Counted from the first letter of the stretch, positions 31,474-42,754 are shown. The stretch: DNA of 64,000 nucleotides from Trachythela sp. YZ-2020 (GCA_016169945.1 JADLSH010000271.1:682001-746000), one strand, 5' to 3'. Notes: generated by a model not told the origin, from the sequence alone. Program-made: numbers and translations.

Positions 31474-31711
31474 GGTAATGTGGCCGAGTACGTGGTCTAA
31501 AGGCTGTTTTCGACTCATCGCAAAATCAACGCGCAAACTCGCTGCGAGTTCATGCATGTTATTAAAATAAACTGTCGAGCATTGTGATTGGATGAAAGTA
31601 CTCGCAGCGAGCTTGCGAGTTGGTTTTAGCGATGGGTGGAAAAGAGCCGTAAGGAGCTGATTTCAGATACCAGTAATTTCGATGGCGTGGGTACGAATCC
31701 GACCAATGCCC
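31474..31711 (+). pseudogene. tRNA-Leu(CAG)-like split by MITE, type C
   Basis: The MITE is at 31501-31649; its right end reads GAGCCG and the tRNA-like 3' A is lost. Confidence 0.8.
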
Positions 31712-31946
31712 TTTTCTGGGATTTTATTGACTGATGCTTTGTAACATATTTTTATTATGTATTGCCTTGTTTGCTTGAATGTGCAATATTTTCAAAAATT
31801 TTAAACTCCACCGTGATACAAGTCTCTGTCAACTCCCATAAATAAAAATATTTTGACCACATTCCATTGTGGGATGTCTAGTAAAATTTTAGGCATGAAT
31901 CATATCCTCTGTGGAAATATGAAAATCCATGCACATGATCATCCTA

Positions 31947-32018
31947 AGGTTCTGCCGAAACTTGAACTCGGATCCTTGGATTCAAAGTCCAAAGTGCTAA
32001 CCATTACACCACAGAACC
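31947..32018 (-). tRNA. tRNA-Gln(UUG), type A
   Basis: Intact apart from the T-stem wobble. Confidence 0.9.
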
Positions 32019-32139
32019 AGACAAGAGCGTGTTCAAAATACACGTTTATAATCGATTTTAAGAGTTGCCCATCCCCCAGATGTCCCTCACAGTCATTACA
32101 AATACATTTGTTTTAATTCTTTGAAAGCGTTTTCCGCTT

Positions 32140-32237
32140 GTCAGATTGGCCGAGCGGTCAAAGGCGCCAGACTTAAGATGAATATTATGAATTCTGGTCC
32201 ATAATTGTGGGCGTGGGTTCGAATCCCACACCTGACA
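32140..32237 (+). tRNA. tRNA-Leu(UAA), type A
   Basis: A6-C67 mismatch; the intron reads ATTATGAA as at 21971. Confidence 0.75.
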
Positions 32238-32291
32238 TCGTCTTTTTTGCATTTCATGTTGCCTGTTTTATCTGAGTTGAATACCAATTGG

Positions 32292-32682
32292 ACTACCCTA
32301 TCAGGGAGCTATTGAAATGCTGAACATTGTCCCAATCGTAGACTTCATTATAGGGCTATGTAGAAATACCTTTGACACCATCGTAAAGGACCCTGATCAT
32401 CGTCTGAACAGTTTAATACCGTTTAATGGATCCTCACGTTATGCTTTGAGACGCAACAGGCGCTTCAATGTACCCAAATGCAAGACAGCTCGTTATAGAA
32501 ACAGTTTCGTAATTAGATCTTGTATTGATAATAATTATATGTAGATTAATCTTTTTATCATATTTTATATCTTTTTATAATTATAGTACATTATAATAAT
32601 TATGGCATTATTGTAAATACATAATTCAGCTTTCGAGCTGCAAAGTATTTGGAAATTAAACTATCTATCTATTTATCTATCT
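32292..32682 (+). mobile_element. Truncated non-LTR insert, type A
   Basis: The tail ORF is at 32317-32544 with an Asp-to-Ala change in KTARYRNSF. Confidence 0.8.
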
Positions 32683-32710
32683 AATTGGGTCCAAAAATGT
32701 TTTGTATGTT

Positions 32711-32782
32711 GCGCTGATGGTGTAATGGTTAGCATTGTTGCCTTCCAAGCAGTAGATCTAGGTTCGATTCCCGGTCAACGCA
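32711..32782 (+). tRNA. tRNA-Gly(UCC), type A
   Basis: Two stem mismatches. Confidence 0.65.
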
Positions 32783-32959
32783 GCGATCTTTGTTTAAGCT
32801 TGGAATGCTTCATTTGGAATATATGTTCTTCTCTTTTTACATGTTAGGTAAAATGCAACTCTTATTCCACTTGTCTTTCCCGGAAACAGTGCCGTTTAAA
32901 ATATAATAGTCAATATTCTTTAGAAAGTTTTGCTAGGATTCGAATAGCTTCCAGGTAAT

Positions 32960-33041
32960 GGTAGCGTGGCCGAGTGGTCTAAGGCGGTGGTTTAAGGCAC
33001 CAGTCATTTCGATGGCGTGGGTTCGAATCTCACCGCTGCCA
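32960..33041 (+). tRNA. tRNA-Leu(AAG), type A
   Basis: G27-G43 mismatch and a T-stem change (AATCTCACC). Confidence 0.65.
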
Positions 33042-33182
33042 CATATTTTAAACATATATAATAAGTTCCACGTTCAGAAGATTATCCTGCAATTTTACCA
33101 TGAAAATGAGAGGCTTTGAATAAAGGGACAGAATAACCAGCGTCATCTATGCAAAAGATTATCCCTAACTAACACAGAAAAA

Positions 33183-33414
33183 GGTAATGTGGCCGAGTAC
33201 GTGGTCTAAAGGCTCTTTTCCACTCATCGCAAAATCAACTCGCAAACTCGCTGCGAGTTCTTGAATGTAATTAAAATAAACTGTCGAGCATTGTGATTGG
33301 ATGAAAGTACCAGCGCGCGCGAGAGTGTTAGTGGTGCGATGATTGGAAAAGAAATGGTTCTTAATTTCTGATCAGTAATTTCGATGGCGTTGGTACGAAT
33401 CCGACCAATGCCCA
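33183..33414 (+). pseudogene. tRNA-Leu(CAG)-like with degenerate MITE
   Basis: The MITE starts at 33210, but its right half is scrambled, with a CGCGCGCG stretch near 33313. The A monomers elsewhere lack this half. Confidence 0.7.
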
Positions 33415-33653
33415 TTTTCTGGGATTTTATTGACTGATGCTTTGCAACATATTTTTATTATGTATTGCCTTGTTTGCTTGAATGTGCAATATTTTCAAAA
33501 ATTTTAAACTCCACCGTGATACAAGTCTCTGTCAACTCCCATAAGTAAAAATATTTTTACCACATTCCATTGTGCGATGTGTAGCAACATTTTAGGCATG
33601 AATCATGCATATCCTCTGTGGAAATATGAAAATCCATGCACATGATCATCCTA

Positions 33654-33725
33654 AGGTTCTGCCGAGACTTGAACTCGGATCCTTGGATTCAAAGTCCAAA
33701 GTGCTAACCATTACACCACAGAACC
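33654..33725 (-). tRNA. tRNA-Gln(UUG), type B
   Basis: Intact. Confidence 0.92.
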
Positions 33726-33844
33726 AGACAAGAGCGTGTTCAAAATACACCTCTATAATCGATTTTAAGAGTTGCCCATCCCACAAATGTCGTTCACAGT
33801 CATAACGAATACATTTTTAAAAATTTTGAAATCCTTTTCCGCTT

Positions 33845-33940
33845 GTCAGGTTGGCCGAGCGGTCAAAGGCCAGACTTAAGATGAATATTAAGAATTCTGG
33901 TCCACAATTGTGGGCGTGGGTTCGAATCCCACACCTGACT
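33845..33940 (+). pseudogene. tRNA-Leu(UAA), 2-nt deletion
   Basis: GC is lost at the D-to-anticodon junction (AAAGGCCAG) and the discriminator is T. Confidence 0.65.
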
Positions 33941-34016
33941 TCGGCTTTTTTGCATTTCATGTTGCCTGTTTTATCTGAGTTGAATACCAATTGGGTCCAA
34001 AAATGTTTTGTGTGAT

Positions 34017-34088
34017 GCGTTGATGGTGTAATGGTTAGCATTGTTGCCTTCCAAGCAGTAGATCTGGGTTCGATTTCCGGTCAAAGCA
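34017..34088 (+). tRNA. tRNA-Gly(UCC), type B
   Basis: G3-A70 mismatch. Confidence 0.6.
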
Positions 34089-34263
34089 GGATCTTTGTTT
34101 AAGCTTGGAATGCTTGATTTGGAATATATGTTCCTCTCTTTTACATGTTAGGTAATATGCAACTCTTATTCCACTTGTCTTTCCCGGAAACAGTGCCGTT
34201 TAATATATAATAGTCAATATTCTTTAAAACGTTTTGCTAGGATTCGAATAGCTTCCAGGTAAT

Positions 34264-34345
34264 TGTAGCGTGGCCGAGTGGTCTAAGGCGCTGGTTTAAG
34301 GCACCAGTCATTTCGATGGCGTGGGTTCGAATCCCACCGCTGCCA
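34264..34345 (+). tRNA. tRNA-Leu(AAG), type B
   Basis: T1-C72 mismatch. Confidence 0.7.
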
Positions 34346-34486
34346 CATATTTTAAACAAATATAATAAGTTCCACGTTCAGGAGATTATCCTGCAATTTT
34401 ACCATGAAAATAAGAGGCTTTGAATAAAGGGACAGAATAACCAGCGTCATCTATGCAAAAGATTATCCCTAACTAAAACAGAAAAA

Positions 34487-34725
34487 GGTAATGTGGCCGA
34501 GTACGTGGTCTAAAGGCTCTTTTCCACTCATCGCAAAATCAACTCGCAAACTCGCTGCGAGTTCTTGCATGTAATTAAAATAAACTGTCGAGCATTGTGA
34601 TTGGATGAAAGTACTCGCAGCGAGCTTGCGAGTTGGTTTTTGCGATGAGTGGAAAAGAGCATTAAGACGCTGATTTCAGATACAAGTAATTTCGATGGCG
34701 TGGGTACGAATCCGACCAATGCCCA
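34487..34725 (+). pseudogene. tRNA-Leu(CAG)-like split by MITE
   Basis: The MITE is at 34514-34662. Confidence 0.8.
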
Positions 34726-34960
34726 TTTTCTGGGATTTTATTGACTGATGCTTTGTAACATATTTTTATTATGTATTGCCTTGTTTGCTTGAATGTGCAA
34801 TATTTTCAAAAATTTTAAACTCCACCGTGATACAAGTCTCTGTCAACTCCCACAAGTAAAAATATTTTGACACCATTCCATTGTGCGATGTGTAGTAAAA
34901 TTTTAGGCATGAATCATATCCTCTGTGGAAATATGAAAATCCATGCACATGATCATCCTA

Positions 34961-35032
34961 AGGTTCTGCCGAGACTTGAACTAGGATCCTTGGATTCAAA
35001 GTCCAAAGTGCTAACCATTACACCACAGAAAC
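34961..35032 (-). tRNA. tRNA-Gln(UUG), type C
   Basis: One T-stem and one acceptor mismatch. Confidence 0.55.
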
Positions 35033-35152
35033 AGACAAGAGCGTGTTCAAAATACACCTCTATAATCGATTTTAAGAGTTGCCCATCCCCCAGATGTCGT
35101 TCACAGTCTTACGAATACATTATTTTTAATAATTTGAAACCCTTCTACGCTT

Positions 35153-35250
35153 GTCAGGTTGGCCGAGCGGTCAAAGGCGCCAGACTTAAGATGGATATTA
35201 AGAATTCTGGTCCACAATTGTGGGCGTGGGTTCGAATCCCACACCTGACA
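35153..35250 (+). tRNA. tRNA-Leu(UAA), type C
   Basis: Intact. Confidence 0.92.
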
Positions 35251-35327
35251 TTGCTTTTTTTCGCATTTAATGTTGCCTGTTTTATCTGAGTTGAAAACCT
35301 ATTGGGATCAAAAATATTTTGTGTGGT

Positions 35328-35400
35328 GCGTTGATGGTGTAATGGTTAGCATTTGTTGCCTTCCAAGCAGTAGATCTGGGTTCGATTCCCGGTCAACGCA
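35328..35400 (+). tRNA. tRNA-Gly(UCC), type C, extra T
   Basis: Extra T after the D arm. Confidence 0.6.
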
Positions 35401-35577
35401 GCGATCTTTGTTTAAGGTTGGAATGCTTGATTTGGAATATATGTTCCTCTCTTTTTACATCTTTGGTAAAATGCAACTCTTATTCAACTTGTCTTTCCCA
35501 AAAACAGTGCCGTTTACAATATAATAGTCAATATACTTTAGAAAGTTTTGCTAGGATTCGAATTGCTTCCAGGTAAT

Positions 35578-35659
35578 GGTAGCGTGGCCGAGTGGTCTAA
35601 GGCGCTGGTTTAAGGCACCAGTCATTTCGATGGCGTGGGTTCGAATCCCACCGCTGCCA
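35578..35659 (+). tRNA. tRNA-Leu(AAG), type C
   Basis: Intact. Confidence 0.92.
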
Positions 35660-35799
35660 CATATTTTAAACATATATAATAAGTTCCACGTTCAGGAGAT
35701 TATCCTGCAATTTTACCATGAAAATGAGAGGCTTTGAATAAAGGACAGAATAAACAGCGTCATCTATGCAAAAGATTATCCCTAACTAAAACAGAAAAA

Positions 35800-36037
35800 G
35801 GTAATGTGGCCGAGTACGTGGTCTAAAGGCTGTTTTCCACTCATCGCAAAATCAACCGCAAACTCGCTGCGAGTTCATGCATGTTATTAAAATAAACTGT
35901 CGAGCATTGTGATTGGATGAAAGTACTCGCAGCGAGCTTGCGAGTTGGTTTTAGCGATGGGTGGAAAAGAGCCTTAAGGAGCTGATTTCAGATACCAGTA
36001 ATTTCGATGGCGTGGGTACGAATCCGACCAATGCCCA
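35800..36037 (+). pseudogene. tRNA-Leu(CAG)-like split by MITE, type C
   Basis: The MITE is at 35827-35974. Confidence 0.8.
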
Positions 36038-36272
36038 TTTTCTGGGATTTTATTGACTGATGCTTTGTAACATATTTTTATTATGTATTGCCTTGTTTGC
36101 TTGAATGTGCAATATTTTCAAAAATTTTAAACTCCACCGTGATACAAGTCTCTGTCAACTCCCATAAATAAAAATATTTTGACCACATTCCATTGTGGGA
36201 TGTCTAGTAAAATTTTAGGCATGAATCATATCCTCTGTGGAAATATGAAAATCCATGCACATGATCATCCTA

Positions 36273-36344
36273 AGGTTCTGCCGAAACTTGAACTCGGATC
36301 CTTGGATTCAAAGTCCAAAGTGCTAACCATTACACCACAGAACC
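36273..36344 (-). tRNA. tRNA-Gln(UUG), type A
   Basis: Intact apart from the T-stem wobble. Confidence 0.9.
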
Positions 36345-36464
36345 AGACAAGAGCGTGTTCAAATACACCTTTATAATCGATTTTAAGAGTTGCCCATCCC
36401 CCAGATGTCCCTCACAGTCATTACAAATACATTTGTTTTAATTCTTTGAAAGCGTTTTCCGCTT

Positions 36465-36562
36465 GTCAGATTGGCCGAGCGGTCAAAGGCGCCAGACTTA
36501 AGATGAATATTAAGAATTCTGGTCCATAATTGTGGGCGTGGGTTCGAATCCCACACCTGACA
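36465..36562 (+). tRNA. tRNA-Leu(UAA), type A
   Basis: A6-C67 mismatch. Confidence 0.75.
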
Positions 36563-36616
36563 TCGTCTTTTTTGCATTTCATGTTGCCTGTTTTATCTGA
36601 GTTGAATACCAATTGG

Positions 36617-37007
36617 ACTACCCTATCAGGGAGCTATTGAAATGCTGAACATTGTCCCAATCGTAGACTTCATTATAGGGCTATGTAGAAATACCTTTGA
36701 CACCATCGTAAAGGACCCTGATCATCGTCTGAACAGTTTAATACCGTTTAATGGATCCTCACGTTATGCTTTGAGACGCAACAGGCGCTTCAATGTACCC
36801 AAATGCAAGACAGATCGTTATAGAAACAGTTTCGTAATTAGATCTTGTATTGATAATAATTATATGTAGATTAATCTTTTTATCATATTTTATATCTTTT
36901 TATAATTATAGTACATTATAATAATTATGGCATTATTGTAAATACATAATTCAGCTTTCGAGCTGCAAAGTATTTGGAAATTAAACTATCTATCTATTTA
37001 TCTATCT
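36617..37007 (+). mobile_element. Truncated non-LTR insert, type A
   Basis: The tail ORF is at 36642-36869. Confidence 0.8.
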
Positions 37008-37035
37008 AATTGGGTCCAAAAATGTTTTGTATGTT

Positions 37036-37107
37036 GCGCTGATGATGTAATGGTTAGCATTGTTGCCTTCCAAGCAGTAGATCTAGGTTCGATTCCCGGT
37101 CAACGCA
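37036..37107 (+). tRNA. tRNA-Gly(UCC), type A
   Basis: Type A mismatches plus GATGATG, as at 29689. Confidence 0.6.
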
Positions 37108-37284
37108 GCGATCTTTGTTTAAGCTTGGAATGCTTCATTTGGAATATATGTTCTTCTCTTTTTACATGTTAGGTAAAATGCAACTCTTATTCCACTTGTC
37201 TTTCCCGGAAACAGTGCCGTTTAAAATATAATAGTCAATATTCTTTAGAAAGTTTTGCTAGGATTCGAATAGCTTCCAGGTAAT

Positions 37285-37366
37285 GGTAGCGTGGCCGAGT
37301 GGTCTAAGGCGGTGGTTTAAGGCACCAGTCATTTCGATGGCGTGGGTTCGAATCCCACCGCTGCCA
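37285..37366 (+). tRNA. tRNA-Leu(AAG), type A
   Basis: G27-G43 mismatch. Confidence 0.75.
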
Positions 37367-37508
37367 CATATTTTAAACATATATAATAAGTTCCACGTTC
37401 AGAAGATTATCCTGCAATTTTACATGAAAATGAGAGGCTTTGAATAAAGGGACAGAATAACCAGCGTCATGTATGCTATATAGATTATCCTTAACTAAAA
37501 CAGAAAAA

Positions 37509-37641
37509 GGTAATGTGGCCGAGTACGTGGTCTAAAGGCTCTTTTCCACTCATCGCAAAATCAACTCGCAAACTCGCTGCAAGTTCTTGCATGTAATTAA
37601 AGTAATTTCGATGGCGTTGGTACGAATCCGACCAATGCCCA
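37509..37641 (+). pseudogene. tRNA-Leu(CAG)-like with deleted MITE
   Basis: The MITE left half is at 37536-37601. Confidence 0.8.
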
Positions 37642-37880
37642 TTTTCTGGGATTTTATTGACTGATGCTTTGCAACATATTTTTATTATGTATTGCCTTGT
37701 TTGCTTGAATGTGCAATATTTTCAAAAATTTTAAACTCCACCGTGATACAAGTCTCTGTCAACTCCCATAAGTAAAAATATTTTTACCACATTCCATTGT
37801 GCGATGTGTAGCAACATTTTAGGCATGAATCATGCATATCCTCTGTGGAAATATGAAAATCCATGCACATGATCATCCTA

Positions 37881-37952
37881 AGGTTCTGCCGAGACTTGAA
37901 CTCGGATCCTTGGATTCAAAGTCCAAAGTGCTAACCATTACACCACAGAACC
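37881..37952 (-). tRNA. tRNA-Gln(UUG), type B
   Basis: Intact. Confidence 0.92.
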
Positions 37953-38073
37953 AGACAAGAGCGTGTTCAAAATACACCTCTATAATCGATTTTAAGAGTT
38001 GCCCATCCCACAAATGTCGTTCACAGTCATAACGAATACATTTTTAAAAAATTTTTGAAATCCTTTTCCGCTT

Positions 38074-38171
38074 GTCAGGTTGGCCGAGCGGTCAAAGGCG
38101 CCAGACTTAAGATGAATATTAAGAATTCTGGTCCACAATTGTGGGCGTGGGTTCGAATCCCACACCTGACT
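38074..38171 (+). tRNA. tRNA-Leu(UAA), type B
   Basis: Discriminator T. Confidence 0.75.
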
Positions 38172-38247
38172 TCGGCTTTTTTGCATTTCATGTTGCCTGT
38201 TTTATCTGAGTTGAATACCAATTGGGTCCAAAAATGTTTTGTGTGAT

Positions 38248-38319
38248 GCGTTGATGGTGTAATGGTTAGCATTGTTGCCTTCCAAGCAGTAGATCTGGGT
38301 TCGATTTCCGGTCAAAGCA
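38248..38319 (+). tRNA. tRNA-Gly(UCC), type B
   Basis: G3-A70 mismatch. Confidence 0.6.
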
Positions 38320-38496
38320 GGGATCTTTGTTTAAGCTTGGAATGCTTGATTTGGAATATATGTTCCTCTCTTTTTACATGTTAGGTAATATGCAACTCTT
38401 ATTCCACTTGTCTTTCCCGGAAACAGTGCCGTTTAATATATAATAGTCAATATTCTTTAAAACGTTTTGCTAGGATTCGAATAGCTTCCAGGTAAT

Positions 38497-38578
38497 TGTA
38501 GCGTGGCCGAGTGGTCTAAGGCGCTGGTTTAAGGCACCAGTCATTTCGATGGCGTGGGTTCGAATCCCACCGCTGCCA
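38497..38578 (+). tRNA. tRNA-Leu(AAG), type B
   Basis: T1-C72 mismatch. Confidence 0.7.
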
Positions 38579-38719
38579 CATATTTTAAACAAATATAATA
38601 AGTTCCACGTTCAGGAGATTATCCTGCAATTTTACCATGAAAATGAGAGGCTTTGAATAAAGGGACAGAATAACCAGCGTCATCTATGCAAAAGATTATC
38701 CCTAACTAAAACAGAAAAA

Positions 38720-38958
38720 GGTAATGTGACCGAGTACGTGGTCTAAAGGCTCTTTTCCACTCATCGCAAAATCAACTCGCAAACTCGCTGCGAGTTCTTG
38801 CATGTAATTAAAATAAACTGTCGAGCATTGTGATTGGATGAAAGTACTCGCAGCGAGCTTGCGAGTTGGTTTTTGCGATGAGTGGAAAAGAGCATTAAGA
38901 CGCTGATTTCAGATACAAGTAATTTCGATGGCGTGGGTACGAATCCGACCAATGCCCA
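38720..38958 (+). pseudogene. tRNA-Leu(CAG)-like split by MITE
   Basis: The MITE is at 38747-38895. Confidence 0.8.
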
Positions 38959-39193
38959 TTTTCTGGGATTTTATTGACTGATGCTTTGTAACATATTTTT
39001 ATTATGTATTGCCTTGTTTGCTTGAATGTGCAATATTTTCAAAAATTTTAAACTCCACCGTGATACAAGTCTCTGTCAACTCCCACAAGTAAAAATATTT
39101 TGACAACATTCCATTGTGCGATGTGTAGTAAAATTTTAGGCATGAATCATATCCTCTGTGGAAATATGAAAATCCATGCACATGATCATCCTA

Positions 39194-39265
39194 AGGTTCT
39201 GCCGAGACTTGAACTCGGATCCTTGGATTCAAAGTCCAAAGTGCTAACCATTACACCACAGAACC
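39194..39265 (-). tRNA. tRNA-Gln(UUG)
   Basis: Intact. Confidence 0.92.
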
Positions 39266-39386
39266 AGACAAGAGCGTGTTCAAAATACACCTCTATAATC
39301 GATTTTAAGAGTTACCCATCCCACAGATGTGGTTCACGGTCATTACGAATACATTTTCTTTAATTCTTTGAAAGCGTTTTCCGCTT

Positions 39387-39484
39387 GTCATGTTGGCCGA
39401 GCGGTCAAAGGCGCCAGCTTTAGGATCAATATTAAGAATTCTGGTCCACAATTGTGGGCGTGGGTTCGAATCCCACACCTGACA
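39387..39484 (+). tRNA. tRNA-Leu with TAG anticodon and intron
   Basis: The anticodon arm reads CCAGC-TT-TAG, so the anticodon is UAG rather than UAA. There is a C31-T39 mismatch and a T5-C68 acceptor mismatch. Confidence 0.6.
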
Positions 39485-39560
39485 TCGGCTTTTTTGCATT
39501 TCATGTTGCCTGTTTTATCTGAGTTGAATACCAATTGGGTCCAAAAATGTTTTGTGTGGC

Positions 39561-39632
39561 GCGTTGATGGTGTAATGGTTAGCATTGTTGCCTTCCAAGC
39601 AGTAGATCTGGGTTCGATTCCCGGTCAACGCA
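39561..39632 (+). tRNA. tRNA-Gly(UCC)
   Basis: Intact. Confidence 0.92.
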
Positions 39633-39809
39633 GCGATCTTTGTTTAAAGTTGGAATGCTTGATTTGGAATATCTGTTCCTCTCTTTTTACATCTTTGGTA
39701 AAATGCAACTCTTATTCAACTTGTCTTTCCCAAAAACAGTGCCGTTTACAATATAATAGTCAATATTCTTTAGAAAGTTTTGCTAGGATTCGAATTGCTT
39801 CCAGGTAAT

Positions 39810-39891
39810 GGTAGCGTAGCCGAGTGGTCTAAGGCGCTGGTTTAAGGCACCAGTCATTTCGATGGCGTGGGTTCGAATCCCACCGCTGCCA
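39810..39891 (+). tRNA. tRNA-Leu(AAG)
   Basis: Position 9 is A (GCGTAGCCG); stems pair. Confidence 0.85.
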
Positions 39892-40032
39892 CATATTTTA
39901 AACATATATAATAAGTTCCATGTTCAGGAAATTATCCTGCAAATTTACCATGAAAATGAGAGGCTTTGAATAAAGGGACAGAATAACCACCGTCATCTAT
40001 GCAAAAGATTATCCCTAACTAAAACAGAAAAA

Positions 40033-40271
40033 GGTAATGTGGCCGAGTACGTGGTCTAAAGTTTCTTTTCCACTCATCGCAAAATCAACTCGCAAACTCG
40101 CTGCGAGTTCTTGCATGTAATTAAAATAAACTGTCGAGCATTGTGATTGGATGAAAGTACTCGCAGCGAGCTTGCGAGTTGGTTTTAGCGATGGGTGGTA
40201 AAGAGCCTTAAGGCGCTGATTTCAGATACCAGTAATTTCGATGGCGTGGGTACGAATCCGACCAATGCCCA
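40033..40271 (+). pseudogene. tRNA-Leu(CAG)-like split by MITE
   Basis: The MITE is at 40060-40208 and starts AGTTTCTTTTCC. Confidence 0.8.
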
Positions 40272-40564
40272 TTTTCTGGGATTTTATTGACTGATGCTTT
40301 GTAACATATTTTTATTATGTATTGCCTTGTTTGCTTGAATGTGCAATATTTTCAAAAATTTTAAACTCCACCGTGATACAAGTCTCTGTCAACTCCCATA
40401 AGTAAAAATATTTTGACCACATATATATGTTACTCTCTTTTTACATCTTTGGTAAAATGCAACTCTTATTCAACTTGTCTTTCCCGAAACCAGTGCCGTT
40501 TACAATATAATAGTAAATATTATTTAGAAAGGTTTTGCTAGGATTCCAACAACTTCCAGGTAAT

Positions 40565-40638
40565 GGTAGCGTGGCCGAGTGGTCTGAGGCGCTGGTTCAA
40601 TCATTTCGATGGCGTGCGTTCGAATCCCACCGCTGCCA
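40565..40638 (+). pseudogene. tRNA-Leu(AAG) lacking the anticodon
   Basis: This 74-nt copy follows a deletion near 40420 that removed the Gln, Leu(UAA) and Gly genes of the unit. Confidence 0.75.
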
Positions 40639-40783
40639 CTTGTTTTTACACAACCATAATAAGTTCCAAGTTCACGAGATTTTTATCCTGTAATTTTACC
40701 TTAAAAAGAAGAGGCTTTGAATAAATAGACAGATTAACCCGCAACATTTATGCTATAGATTATCCCTAACTAAAACAGAAAAA

Positions 40784-40870
40784 GGCAATATGGCCGAGTA
40801 CGTGGTCTAAGGCGCTGAATTCAGATACCAGTAATTTCGATGGCGTGGGTACGAATCCGACCAATGCCCA
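40784..40870 (+). pseudogene. tRNA-Leu(CAG)-like, no MITE
   Basis: This uninterrupted 87-nt copy shows the empty MITE site and reads GGCAATA at the 5' end. Confidence 0.75.
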
Positions 40871-41074
40871 TTTTCTGGGATTTTATTGACTGATGCTTTG
40901 TAAAATATTTTTATTATGTATTGCCTTGTTTGCTTGAATGTGCAATATTTTCAAAAATTTTAAACTCCACCGTGATACAAGTCTCTGTCAACTCCCATGT
41001 GTAGTAAAATTTTAATTTAGGCATGAATCATATCCTCTGTGGAAACATGAAAATCCATGTACTTGGTCATCCTA

Positions 41075-41146
41075 AGGTTCTGCCGAGACTTGAACTCGGA
41101 TCCTTGGATTCAAAGTCCAAAGTGCTAACCATTACACCACAGAACC
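41075..41146 (-). tRNA. tRNA-Gln(UUG)
   Basis: Intact. Confidence 0.92.
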
Positions 41147-41267
41147 AGACAAGAGCGTGTTCAAAATACACCTCTAAAATCGATTTTAAGAGTTGCCCAT
41201 CCCCCAGATGTCGTTCACAGTCATTACGAATACATTTTTTCTAATTCTTTGAAAGCGTTTTCCACTT

Positions 41268-41365
41268 GTCAGGTTGGCCGAGCGGTCAAAGGCGCCAGAC
41301 TTAAGATGAATATTAAGAATTCTGGTCCACAATTGTGGGCGTGGGTTCGAATCCCACACCTGACA
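41268..41365 (+). tRNA. tRNA-Leu(UAA)
   Basis: Intact. Confidence 0.92.
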
Positions 41366-41440
41366 TCGGCTTTTTTGCATTTCATGTTGCCTGTTTTTCT
41401 GAGTTGAATACCAATTGGGTCCAAAAATGTTTTGTGTGAT

Positions 41441-41512
41441 GCGTTGATGGTGTAATGGTTAGCATTGTTGCGTTCCAAGCAGTAGATCTGGGTTCGATTC
41501 CCGGTCAACGCA
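41441..41512 (+). tRNA. tRNA-Gly(UCC)
   Basis: Position 32 is G (GCGTTCCAAG); stems are intact. Confidence 0.85.
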
Positions 41513-41689
41513 GCGATCTTTGCTTAAGCTTGGAATGCTTGATTTGGAATATATGTTCCTCTCTTTTTACATCTTTGGTAAAATGTAACTCTTATTCAAC
41601 TTGTCTTTCCCCAAAACAGTGCCGTTTAAAATATAATAGTCAATATTCTTTAGAAAGTTTTGCTAGGATTCGAATTGCTTCCAGGTAAT

Positions 41690-41771
41690 GGTAGCGTGGC
41701 CGAGTGGTCTAAGGCGCTGGTTTAAGGCACCAGTCATTTCGATGGCGTGGGTTCGAATCCCACCGCTGCCA
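41690..41771 (+). tRNA. tRNA-Leu(AAG)
   Basis: Intact. Confidence 0.92.
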
Positions 41772-41911
41772 CATATTTTAAACATATATAATAAGTTCCA
41801 CGTTCAGGAGATTATCCTGCAATTTTACCATGAAAATGAGAGGCTTTGGATAAAGGGACAGAATAACCACCGTCATCTATTCAAAAGATATCCCTAACTA
41901 AAACAGAAAAA

Positions 41912-42152
41912 GGTAATGTGTGGCCGAGTACGTGGTCTAAAGGCTCTTTTCCACTCATCGCAAAATCAACTCGCAAACTCGCTGCGAGTTCTTGCATGTA
42001 ATTAAAATAAACTGTCGAGCATTGTGATTGGATAAAAGTACTCGCAGCGAGCTTGCGAGTTGGTTTTAGCGATGGGTGGAAAAGAGCCTTAAGGCGCTGA
42101 TTTCAGATACCAGTAATTTCGATGGCGTGGGTACGAATCCGACTAATGCCCA
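41912..42152 (+). pseudogene. tRNA-Leu(CAG)-like split by MITE
   Basis: The MITE is at 41941-42089; GT is duplicated before the A box. Confidence 0.8.
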
Positions 42153-42387
42153 TTTTCTGGGATTTTATTGACTGATGCTTTGTAACATATTTTTATTATG
42201 TATTGCCTTGTTTGCTTGAATGTGCAATATTTTCAAAAATTTTAAACTCCACCGTGATACAGGTCTCTCTCAACTCCCATAAGTAAAAATATTTTGACCA
42301 CATTCCATTGTGGGATGTCTAGTAAAATTTTAGGCATGAATCATATTCTCTGTGAAAATATGAAAATCCATGCACATGATCATCCTA

Positions 42388-42459
42388 AGGTTCTGCCGAG
42401 ACTTGAACTCGGATCCTTGGATTCAAAGTCCAAAGTGCTAACCATTACACCACAGAACC
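42388..42459 (-). tRNA. tRNA-Gln(UUG)
   Basis: Intact. Confidence 0.92.
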
Positions 42460-42580
42460 AGACAAGAGCGTGTTCAAAATACACCTCTATAATCGATTTT
42501 AAGAGTTACCCATCCCCCAGATGTGGTTCACGGTCATTACGAATACATTTTCTTTAATTCTTTGAAAGCGTTTTCCGCTT

Positions 42581-42678
42581 GTCATGTTGGCCGAGCGGTC
42601 AAAGGCGCCAGCTTTAGTATGAATATTAAGAATTCTGGTCCACAATTGTGGGCGTGGGTTCGAATCCCACACCTGACA
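42581..42678 (+). tRNA. tRNA-Leu with TAG anticodon and intron
   Basis: The anticodon arm reads CCAGC-TT-TAG-T; the same stem mismatches as at 39387. Confidence 0.6.
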
Positions 42679-42754
42679 TCGGCTTTTTTGCATTTCATGT
42701 TGCCTGTTTTATCTGAGTTGAATACCAATTGGGTCCAAAAATGTTTTGTGTGGC

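Larger units (their letters stand above)
13365..39193. repeat. HOR-I: trimeric tRNA higher-order repeat
   Basis: Monomers recognised by shared variants alternate as A-B-C, A-B-C, A-B, A-B-C, A-C, A-B-C, A-B. The A monomers start (Gln) at about 13365, 17554, 21778, 24698, 28927, 31947 and 36273, giving spacings of 4.2 kb for trimers and 2.9-3.0 kb for dimers. A has the non-LTR insertion and a deleted MITE; B has leucine discriminator T and a T1 Leu(AAG); C has an extra T in Gly and intact leucine genes. Confidence 0.9.

Noticed and set aside
13365..39193. Regularly spaced repeats that could be mistaken for a CRISPR array
   Set aside because: Units are over 1 kb long, contain tRNA genes and eukaryotic transposons, and have no short repeat-spacer pattern.
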